Shown: one piece after another, positions 15,352-22,546 of the stretch
Layout of the letters: each line of letters opens with the position of its first letter
Numbering within the stretch: position 1 is the stretch's first letter
From: Pedobacter rhodius
GTDB lineage: Bacteria > Bacteroidota > Bacteroidia > Sphingobacteriales > Sphingobacteriaceae
Reading direction: 5' to 3'
Length of the DNA: 64,000 nt
Assembly (NCBI RefSeq): GCF_027213645.1
Contig: NZ_JAPWGL010000005.1
Span: 300,892 to 364,891 of the forward strand
The notes under the pieces: model-generated
Seen by the model: only the letters and a program-made list of their open reading frames with translations
Databases searched by the model: none
Told to the model about the DNA's origin: nothing
Position numbers and translations under genes: made by a program

Positions 15352-18282
15352 TTAATAACCAAAAATCTGTTCTAAAGTTAAGGTTTTAACGTTTCCAAAT
15401 TTCTGCATATCTTCTAATTTTACTTTTTTATCAGAAGCTACAATCAGATAAGTATATGGTTTGTTCGCAACTTTTTCATCGTGGAAAGCTTTAATGCTGG
15501 CGAAATTAATCGGCTTTAATTCTTTGTATAAATCGATTCTCGAATCGTAATCATAACCTAATTTCTTATCAGCAAAGTAATAAAAGAAAATACCGTCTTT
15601 TGTTACCCTGTTCGATTCGAGGTAAGTCAATACGTTAGATTTTGCGCCATCGAATGATTTATCACTTTGTGGCAAAACATTCAACAATTCGTTCATACCG
15701 TTAACGGCATCAGTCATTTTATCGGCCTGGCTACCAACATAAGCGACCATACTGTATTGTTTATCTGCTCTGTCGGGCATTTGGTAGGTTGCGTAAGTAG
15801 AATAAGCCAAAGCTTTTGATTCTCTGATGGTTTGGAAAACAATAGAACCCATACCACCTCCAAAGTAGTTGTTAAATACTTCTATGTTTGCTCTGTCCGT
15901 TTTGTTGTATAAGCCTGTATTTCTAAACCAACGAATTTCAGATTGAACCATATCATAGTTCGCAAAATATACCCGGTTACTATCCTGAACGCTGTAGGTA
16001 TAAACTTTTGCCGGTGCAGCAGGTGTAAACTCTTTCGGTAATAAATGTTCTTTCTTAATATCCGCTGTAAAAGCGGTTACATCTTTCGGACCATAATAAG
16101 TAATTACGTGTTCGTAGTTTGTGAGGTTTTTTAACAGATAAATTAAATCATCTGCCTTCATGTTTTTAACATCCTCGTTCGAAAGCACGTTATTGAAAGG
16201 GTTTATACTGCCATATTGTGCATAAGAAGTTAAGCCAGACATGATTTGCCCTTTGTTTAACTTGTTGTTTTCTCTGCTTTTTAAAATTGTGTTTTTTAAA
16301 TCGGATAAGGCTTTTTCGTTTGGTTTTACATTAGCAAAAATGTGCTCAACCAGGCTAACGGCCTTGTCAAAATTTTCCTGTAAACCGCTGATGCTAATCG
16401 TGGTATTTTCTGCGCCGACATTTAAGCTATACGTACAGGCGATGTTGTAAAATGCTTTACTAATATCTTCAGCGCTATATTTATCTGTGCTTAAGAAAGG
16501 TAAATAACTTGCAGCATAAGGTAATAATTTATAACTATTTGCGCCATGGTTAAATCTGTATGTCATTCTGAAAATAGAATTTTCACCATTCTTCGTTGTT
16601 AAAACATCAGCTATGCCAACTTTACCCATTACAATGTCTTTCTTATAATCTAAAAACTTCGGTTCTATTGGTTTTACCGGCGCTTCTAAAATATTTTTAA
16701 CAAATGGAGACGTTAGATTGCCGTTTGCATTAATCGGCGTAATTGCAGGTTTTTCTACCTTAATGATATTTTTATCTTCGCCTTTATGTTTAAAACCGAT
16801 TACATAATCATCTTTAAAATAAGTGTTGGCAAAAGCAATAACCTGTGCTTTTGTAATTTTAGCCGTTGCCTCAATATCGCCTAAGCTTTTATCCCATTTT
16901 GTTCCTCTGTTCAGAATAAATTCATTAGATAAATATTCTGCCCTGCTGTTATTGCTGTCGAAAGCCTGCAAAAAACTTAACTTTTGGTTGGCTACAATTG
17001 CTTTTATTAAATCATCATCAAACTTACCTTGCTTTAGTAAATCAATTTGCTCCAGTAATAACTTTGAGGCCTGCTCTAAACTTTGACCCTGACGAGGTTG
17101 TGCCGATAAATTAAACACACCATAATCTTTCATTTGCTGGTAGCTGGCGCTCGATCGTTGCGTTTTTTGCTGCTTATTTAAATTGATGTCAATCAGACCT
17201 GCTTTACCATTAAATAAAATGCTTTTTATTAAATTAAGCATTAAGCTGTTTTGTGTGTTTTCTGCAAAGCCGCGGTAATAAATTTCGACCATTTCTGCGC
17301 TTGGTCCATAAACATCAACTTTTTGAATTTTTGTTAATGGTTTTTCTGGAGCAGGATTGTAAAGTGTAACTGGTTTTGCAACCATATAACCGAAAGTGTT
17401 ATCGATTTTTTTAATCATTACATCAGGATTAAAATCGCCTGTAAATACGGCAGCCATGTTATTAGGCACATAGTATTTATTGTAATAATTTCTGATTTCC
17501 ACCAAAGATGGATTTTTCAGGTGCTCAATGGTTCCGATTGTTGTTTGCTGACCGTAATTATGTGTAGGAAATAATAAGGCCATCATCGCCTCATCCAACT
17601 TATTCGGATCGTTATCTAAACCACGGTTTTTTTCTTCGTAAACCGCTTCTAATTCTGTATGGAAAATACGGAAAATGGGTTTGCGGAAACGTTCGCCCTG
17701 GATAGCTAAAAATTTATCAGTTGCGTTCGAAGGAAAGTCTTCATTGTAAACGGTTTCTTCGTACCAGGTATGCGCATTGGAAGAATTGCCACCAATGCCC
17801 GACATCATTTTATCATATTCATTCGCAATAGAATAATTCGATGCCTCGCCTGAAGTTTTATCAATCTCCTTATAAATTTCTTTACGTTGAGCAGGGTCGG
17901 TTGTTTTATTATACTTTTCGTAAAGCGCATCAATTTTATCTAAATATGGTTTTTCTTTAGCCCAATCTACCGTTCCGAATTTATCGGTACCCTTAAATAA
18001 AAGGTGCTCTAAATAGTGCGCTAAACCTGTTGCATTTTTAGGATCTGTATTACTACCGGCCCTGACACTCATGCGGAACTGAATATTCGGCTCTTTATTA
18101 TTCGGCGACAAAATAACCGTTAAGCCGTTTTTCAAGGTATAAAAGCGGGTTGAGGAAGGGTCGTTCGTTACATATTTGTACGTGTAACCACCCGAGGTGC
18201 CTGTTTTCCACTGGTAAGTTTGCGCTTTAACAAACGTACCGGTTACCAGAAAGCAAGCCAGCGTAAATAATTTGAATTTCAT
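15352..18282 (-). CDS. M16 family zinc metallopeptidase, two-domain periplasmic form
   Basis: M16 (pitrilysin-type) peptidases cut short peptides inside a closed clamshell. The 976-residue product has a signal peptide (cleavage near VKAQ, residue 21) and the inverted zinc motif HYLEH (His89, Glu92, His93), with the further conserved EAVYEEKNR downstream near 215. The C-terminal half (from about 530) repeats the M16 fold, including the RESKALAYSTYATYQ segment, but has no zinc motif, as expected for the inactive half. This layout matches the Bacteroidota secreted M16 proteins. It is a single gene; the 404-bp upstream gap is filled with palindromic repeats. Confidence 0.92.
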   Translation of the reverse strand: MKFKLFTLACFLVTGTFVKAQTYQWKTGTSGGYTYKYVTNDPSSTRFYTLKNGLTVILSPNNKEPNIQFRMSVRAGSNTDPKNATGLAHYLEHLLFKGTDKFGTVDWAKEKPYLDKIDALYEKYNKTTDPAQRKEIYKEIDKTSGEASNYSIANEYDKMMSGIGGNSSNAHTWYEETVYNEDFPSNATDKFLAIQGERFRKPIFRIFHTELEAVYEEKNRGLDNDPNKLDEAMMALLFPTHNYGQQTTIGTIEHLKNPSLVEIRNYYNKYYVPNNMAAVFTGDFNPDVMIKKIDNTFGYMVAKPVTLYNPAPEKPLTKIQKVDVYGPSAEMVEIYYRGFAENTQNSLMLNLIKSILFNGKAGLIDINLNKQQKTQRSSASYQQMKDYGVFNLSAQPRQGQSLEQASKLLLEQIDLLKQGKFDDDLIKAIVANQKLSFLQAFDSNNSRAEYLSNEFILNRGTKWDKSLGDIEATAKITKAQVIAFANTYFKDDYVIGFKHKGEDKNIIKVEKPAITPINANGNLTSPFVKNILEAPVKPIEPKFLDYKKDIVMGKVGIADVLTTKNGENSIFRMTYRFNHGANSYKLLPYAASYLPFLSTDKYSAEDISKAFYNIACTYSLNVGAENTTISISGLQENFDKAVSLVEHIFANVKPNEKALSDLKNTILKSRENNKLNKGQIMSGLTSYAQYGSINPFNNVLSNEDVKNMKADDLIYLLKNLTNYEHVITYYGPKDVTAFTADIKKEHLLPKEFTPAAPAKVYTYSVQDSNRVYFANYDMVQSEIRWFRNTGLYNKTDRANIEVFNNYFGGGMGSIVFQTIRESKALAYSTYATYQMPDRADKQYSMVAYVGSQADKMTDAVNGMNELLNVLPQSDKSFDGAKSNVLTYLESNRVTKDGIFFYYFADKKLGYDYDSRIDLYKELKPINFASIKAFHDEKVANKPYTYLIVASDKKVKLEDMQKFGNVKTLTLEQIFGY

Positions 18283-18442
18283 CTATTTGATTTTGGTTTA
18301 TGATAACGATCACACATTTATAGCGGTAAAATAAAATGTATAATCGTATTTAAATAAGTTATTTATCCAAATATATATGCTTTATGTCATCGAATGAAAT
18401 AAATTTTATTTCAAACTAAAAACATAGGACTGGTTTTTTTCT

Positions 18443-18604
18443 GCCACAGATTCACAGATTTTTACTTTGAAAATTAGGTTGATGATTATTGCATTTTCCT
18501 AATCTGGGAATCTGTGGCTACTTTGAACATCTTGAGGGATGAGGCTAATTTTTTGCCACAGATTTACAGAACTTTTATTTGCTTCTAATCTGTGAATCTG
18601 TGGC
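18443..18604. repeat. Two tandem CCACAGATT/AATCTGTGG palindromic elements
   Basis: In the 404-bp gap between the M16 gene and surE, GCCACAGATTCACAGATT (18443-18460) faces AATCTGGGAATCTGTGGC (18501-18518), and GCCACAGATTTACAGA (18555-18570) faces AATCTGTGAATCTGTGGC (18587-18604). Each right arm is followed by a related piece with CATCTTGA. These look like a duplicated, non-coding, hairpin-forming repeat; the word is shared with 3485-3512. I see nothing else in this gap. Confidence 0.8.
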
Positions 18605-18686
18605 TATTTTATACATCTTGAATAAAATAAACAGATAAATTTTAGTTTAGTATAACAAGAATTTTTATAATCTGTATTTTTACCAA

Positions 18687-19526
18687 ATGACAAAGCAAAG
18701 CACAAAACCTAATATTCTTGTTGTAAATGACGATGGTATTACAGCCACTGGAATTAAAAACCTGATGGAAGTGATGCAGGAAATCGGAAATGTAGTTGTG
18801 GTTGCGCCCGATAGTCCGCAAAGCGGAATGGGGCATGCAATTACTATTGGTAAGCCAATTCGTTTTGATAAAGTCGATTTATATCCGGGCGTGGAAATGT
18901 ATAAGTGTAGTGGAACACCAGTAGACTGTGTTAAAATAGCCGTTAATAAAATATTTAAAGGTAAAAAACCAGATTTATGTGTTTCCGGAATTAACCATGG
19001 TTTAAATAATTCGATTAACGTTATTTATTCAGGAACCATGTCTGCTGCTGTAGAAGGTGCTATCGAAAAGATTCCTTCTGTAGGATTTTCACTCGATGAT
19101 TTTGCCCAGGATGCCGATTTTGGTCCTAGTAAGAAATATATTAAAACCATCTGCGAACAGGTTTTAGAACATGGTTTGCCTGAAGCAACTTTGCTGAATG
19201 TAAATTTTCCGAAGGGAGATAATATAAAAGGTATTAAAATTTGCAGGCAGGCGAATGCAAAATGGGCCGAAGAATTTGAAGAAAGAACCGATCCTTATAA
19301 AAGACCCTATTATTGGTTAACCGGCGTCTTTCAGAATTTCGATAAAGGTGAAGATACCGATGTGTGGGCCCTTGAACACAATTATGCATCGGTTGTTCCG
19401 GTTCAGTTCGATTTAACGGCACATCATGCCATTCCGATTTTAAACAGCTGGAATTTTAATAAGGACGAAGTGGAAGACAAGAAGGAAAATAAAATTTCAG
19501 CTCCCGATGGTGTAAGCCTGGGCTAA
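18687..19526 (+). CDS. surE: 5'/3'-nucleotidase SurE
   Basis: SurE removes phosphate from nucleoside 5'- and 3'-monophosphates and short polyphosphates in the cytoplasm, with a divalent metal. The 279-residue product has the metal-binding NDDG (Asp15, Asp16), Ser46 in DSPQSGMGH, Asn103 in SGINHGLN, and the YSGTMSAAVEG segment, so the active site is complete. The last 20 residues are a charged tail. It leads a compact unit surE - small membrane protein - lpxB, with a 9-bp gap to the next gene. Confidence 0.95.
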   Translation: MTKQSTKPNILVVNDDGITATGIKNLMEVMQEIGNVVVVAPDSPQSGMGHAITIGKPIRFDKVDLYPGVEMYKCSGTPVDCVKIAVNKIFKGKKPDLCVSGINHGLNNSINVIYSGTMSAAVEGAIEKIPSVGFSLDDFAQDADFGPSKKYIKTICEQVLEHGLPEATLLNVNFPKGDNIKGIKICRQANAKWAEEFEERTDPYKRPYYWLTGVFQNFDKGEDTDVWALEHNYASVVPVQFDLTAHHAIPILNSWNFNKDEVEDKKENKISAPDGVSLG

Positions 19527-19535
19527 CGATTCGTA

Positions 19536-19808
19536 ATGAATAAACAATTAGGTAAATTAAATAATTCTGTTTGGATTGGATTAGCAATCGGTTTAATCGT
19601 TCCCACCATTCTTTGTTCAATAGCATGGTATATTATAAATCATGTAGTTTATTTAGCAAAAGCAGACTTGCTTTATATTGGTGGCATTGCCGTAAATGCT
19701 TACCTGATGCAATACTTTTTTAAATATAATAGAGAAAATACAGGTAGGGGAATATTGGCTGCAACATTTCTATGTGCATTTGTTTTTTTCTATTATAAAG
19801 TTTTTTAG
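19536..19808 (+). CDS. Small multi-pass membrane protein between surE and lpxB
   Basis: The 90-residue product has three predicted membrane segments: about 12-35 (VWIGLAIGLIVPTILCSIAW), 41-60 (LAKADLLYIGGIAVNAYLMQ) and 70-90 (GRGILAATFLCAFVFFYYKVF). No known domain is recognised. I believe the gene is conserved between surE and lpxB in related Bacteroidota, but that is from memory. The 9-bp gap to surE argues for one transcript. A role near lipid A synthesis is only guessed from position. Confidence 0.8.
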   Translation: MNKQLGKLNNSVWIGLAIGLIVPTILCSIAWYIINHVVYLAKADLLYIGGIAVNAYLMQYFFKYNRENTGRGILAATFLCAFVFFYYKVF

Positions 19809-19832
19809 GATGGAAAAGGTAATACGTAAAAT

Positions 19833-19894
19833 GGATGATGGAAGTGTTCAGGATATACTAATGTGTTACTTTTCATTTTATACTTCCATCATCC
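19833..19894. repeat. Inverted repeat in the leader of lpxB
   Basis: GGATGATGGAAGT (19833-19845) and ACTTCCATCATCC (19882-19894) are a perfect 13-bp inverted repeat with a 36-nt loop, ending 28 bp before the lpxB ATG. It has no T-run, so it looks like a repeat element or mRNA hairpin rather than a terminator. Confidence 0.8.
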
Positions 19895-19922
19895 ACCACC
19901 CATTTCCCAGTATCCATCAATT

Positions 19923-21047
19923 ATGAAATACTACCTCGTAGCCGGCGAAGCATCAGGCGACTTACACGGCGCTAATTTAATGAAAGCGTTGAAGAATGAA
20001 GATGGAGAAGCTGTTTTCAGGTTTTTTGGTGGAAATAAGATGCAGGATGAAGGCGGGCAGTTGGTAAAGCACTACGCGGATATGGCTTTTATGGGTTTTA
20101 CGGAGGTTTTATTAAATATCCGAACCATTTATAAAAATCTGAGTGCCTGTAAAAATGATATTTTGGATTGGCAGCCAGATGTTTTAATTCTTATTGATTT
20201 TCCCGGTTTTAATTTAAAGATAGCCGATTTTGCTAAATCAAACGGAATAAAGGTTTGCTATTACATTTCGCCAAAGGTTTGGGCCTGGAATCAGAAAAGG
20301 GTTTTGAAGATTAAAAAAGTTGTTGATCATATGTTCTGCATCTTACCGTTTGAGGTCGATTTTTATGCAAAATGGGGTATGAAGGTCGATTATGTTGGTA
20401 ATCCCCTATTGGATGAAAAAGATCAATTTAAGCCCGACGTTAATTTCAGATCAAATTATAATATAAGTGACAGGAAAATTATAGCCTTTTTGCCCGGAAG
20501 CAGGAAGCAGGAAATAGAACGCTTATTGCCGGTTATGCTTAGCATAACCGATAATTATCCTGAATATGAATTTGTTATCGCTGCGGCACCAACTTTTAGC
20601 GAAGCATATTTTCAAACATTTATCGGTTCTAAAAAAGTCCGGCTTATATTTAACAATACCTATAACCTCCTTCAAAATGCACATGCTGCAATTGTTGCCT
20701 CAGGCACGGCTACGCTGGAAACGGCGTTATTTAAAGTACCGCAGGTTGTGGTATATAAGGGTGGAACAGTCTCTATTGCCATCGCCAGAATGCTTGTTAA
20801 CATCAGGTTCATATCGCTGGTAAACCTTATTGTAGATAAAAAAATTGTGACAGAACTTATCCAGGAAGATTGTAACACTGAACGGGTTAATCTTGAAATG
20901 CAGGCAATAGTTGATGGAGAAAGCAGGAATAATATGCTGTCAGATTATAACGATTTACTGTCAATAATGGGAGCACCAGGCGCATCTGAAAAAACAGCAA
21001 AGCTGATTGTTAAATATTTAAAAAACCAGGAATCTGTTTACAAATGA
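19923..21047 (+). CDS. lpxB: Lipid-A-disaccharide synthase
   Basis: LpxB, a GT19 glycosyltransferase at the inner membrane, joins UDP-2,3-diacylglucosamine and lipid X to make the lipid A disaccharide. The 374-residue product starts MKYYLVAGEASGDLHGANLM, with the GEASGD motif, then FMGFTEVL, VLIDFPGFNLK, YYISPKVWAW, FLPGSRKQEI and VASGTATLETAL, all typical of LpxB. ATG at 19923 is the right start: a GTG at 19863 would add 20 residues encoded by the inverted repeat. It is the last gene of the surE unit. Confidence 0.95.
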   Translation: MKYYLVAGEASGDLHGANLMKALKNEDGEAVFRFFGGNKMQDEGGQLVKHYADMAFMGFTEVLLNIRTIYKNLSACKNDILDWQPDVLILIDFPGFNLKIADFAKSNGIKVCYYISPKVWAWNQKRVLKIKKVVDHMFCILPFEVDFYAKWGMKVDYVGNPLLDEKDQFKPDVNFRSNYNISDRKIIAFLPGSRKQEIERLLPVMLSITDNYPEYEFVIAAAPTFSEAYFQTFIGSKKVRLIFNNTYNLLQNAHAAIVASGTATLETALFKVPQVVVYKGGTVSIAIARMLVNIRFISLVNLIVDKKIVTELIQEDCNTERVNLEMQAIVDGESRNNMLSDYNDLLSIMGAPGASEKTAKLIVKYLKNQESVYK

Positions 21048-21178
21048 TGTTGGCAGATTCATAACAATTTAACTTGCTTACTGCGTTAATGGTAAACAAA
21101 TTATAAGCCATTCCCGACCAAACATTAAAAATGTCGTTTTTTTATTTAGTTTTGATTCATTCATGATTATTAAAGCCA

Positions 21179-22183
21179 ATGAAAACCCTTTCCATAAAAG
21201 ATATAGCTGTTAAAGCAAATGTTTCAATTACAACTGTCTCTTTTATCATCAATGGGAAAGCAAAAGAAAAATCGATTAGTGAAGCCGTAATAAAAAAAGT
21301 CGAAAAAATTATTGAGGAAAGCGGTTACAAACCAAACCAGATTGCCAGAAGTTTAAGAACGGGTAACTCTAATATCATAGGCCTGATTGTTGAAGATATC
21401 TCTAACTCTTTTTTTGCAAAAATAGCCAGGTTGATAGAAGATAAAGCTTACAAACGTGGTTATAAGATTATTTATTCAAGCACTGAAAATAATGTAGAAA
21501 AGGCGCAAGAACTGATTAATATGTTCAAATCCAGGAAAGTTGATGCCTACATTATTTCACCCGTTAAAGGCCTGGAAGAAGATATACGGATGCTTATAAA
21601 TGATAATAAGCCTGTTATTTTATTTGATAGAAATCTGCGTGATGTACAGGCCAATTATGTTGGCGCAAATCATTTCAGCGCTTCTTATCAATCTATAGAA
21701 AGTTTTATTGCACAAGGGAAAAGAAATATAGCACTGGTTACAACGGATATTGACGTTCAACAAATAACCGAACGTTTTGAGGGCTATAAAAAAGCTTTAC
21801 TCGATTATGGCTTAACCTACAGGGAAGAACTCGTTTTGAAAATTCATTTCAATCAGAACGAAGCATCGACCATCGACGAAATAAAAATGCTTTTCAATTC
21901 CGAGAAAATAGATGCCGTTTTGTTTGCGACAAACTACCTTGCCATAAGCGGCTTGAAAGTGCTTAAATCAATAAAGAAAAAAATAGGTGCCGAGTTATCG
22001 GTAATTGCCTATGATGATCATGAAGCTTTTGAATTGCATACGCCTGGCATTTCCACCGTTCAGCAACCCTTAGAAGAGATAGCCGAAACGGTTATCAAGC
22101 TGTTGTTAAGTCAGTTATCATCTAAATCTATATTGCCTAACCAGGAGGTAATTATTCCGGCTACACTTATTATCAGAAATTAA
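21179..22183 (+). CDS. LacI-family transcriptional regulator of PUL A
   Basis: The 334-residue product has an N-terminal LacI helix-turn-helix (SIKDIAVKANVSITTVSFIING, about 4-25), the hinge helix (QIARSLRTGNSNIIGLI) and a periplasmic-binding-protein-like effector domain (65-334). It would bind a sugar or sugar phosphate and repress or activate the adjacent susCD locus. Support for local control comes from two palindromes 42-97 bp after its stop codon and three more upstream of the kinase and GH92 genes (see the operator entries). LacI control of a susCD locus is less common than HTCS or sigma/anti-sigma control. The effector is not known. Confidence 0.92.
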   Translation: MKTLSIKDIAVKANVSITTVSFIINGKAKEKSISEAVIKKVEKIIEESGYKPNQIARSLRTGNSNIIGLIVEDISNSFFAKIARLIEDKAYKRGYKIIYSSTENNVEKAQELINMFKSRKVDAYIISPVKGLEEDIRMLINDNKPVILFDRNLRDVQANYVGANHFSASYQSIESFIAQGKRNIALVTTDIDVQQITERFEGYKKALLDYGLTYREELVLKIHFNQNEASTIDEIKMLFNSEKIDAVLFATNYLAISGLKVLKSIKKKIGAELSVIAYDDHEAFELHTPGISTVQQPLEEIAETVIKLLLSQLSSKSILPNQEVIIPATLIIRN

Positions 22184-22224
22184 ATTTTCACTGAACAATC
22201 TGGTTGTAACGTTTTTTTTACAAC

Positions 22225-22280
22225 TAAATCGTTTTATTAAACAAATAAAATTTCTACTATTGATGTGGTAAAACGATTTA
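22225..22280. promoter_or_regulatory. Pair of LacI-type operator palindromes upstream of susC (PUL A)
   Basis: TAAATCGTTTTA (22225-22236) and TAAAACGATTTA (22269-22280) are exact reverse complements of one another, 44 bp apart, about four helical turns. Each is a near palindrome with a central CG, the shape typical of LacI-family operators. They match the sites at 29937, 29970 and 31003. Binding by the adjacent regulator is inferred. Confidence 0.7.
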
Positions 22281-22298
22281 CTATAACCAGATATATTT

Positions 22299-22406
22299 AT
22301 GAGAAATTTTGAAAATCCAAGGCTGTATAAGTTGCAGTCCTATATCCTTCGCGGAGAAACATTCGCTTTTTACGGTTTTTATTATTCAATCTCACTTTTC
22401 AACTAA
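22299..22406 (+). CDS. Possible 35-codon leader ORF upstream of susC
   Basis: ATG at 22299 opens a 35-residue frame, MRNFENPRLYKLQSYILRGE followed by an aromatic-rich tail ending YYSISLFN, stop TAA at 22404-22406. It starts 18 bp after the second operator, in the 363-bp gap before susC. It is rich in Tyr, Phe and Leu and hits no family I know. It may be a leader peptide or a chance frame; the hairpin that follows at 22428-22457 is the only support for a leader role. Confidence 0.3.
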   Translation: MRNFENPRLYKLQSYILRGETFAFYGFYYSISLFN

Positions 22407-22427
22407 AGATTAATACAATCTATAATA

Positions 22428-22457
22428 ACAGGTAAATGATTTTATGCCTGTATTTTT
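22428..22457 (+). terminator. Possible attenuator hairpin in the susC leader
   Basis: ACAGG (22428-22432) and CCTGT (22447-22451) form a short stem with a 14-nt loop followed by ATTTTTTA. It could stop transcription 90 bp before susC. The stem is only 5 bp, so this is weak. Confidence 0.3.
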
Positions 22458-22546
22458 TACCAGCGATAGTCAGATATCGGTAAGGGACGCCTAACAGTAA
22501 AAGGAAAAATAACATAACTAATCAATTAAAATTTAACAAAACCCTA

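Noticed and set aside
19863..19922. N-terminal extension of LpxB from a GTG codon
   Set aside because: It is encoded by the right arm of an inverted repeat, and LpxB normally starts a few residues before GEASGD.
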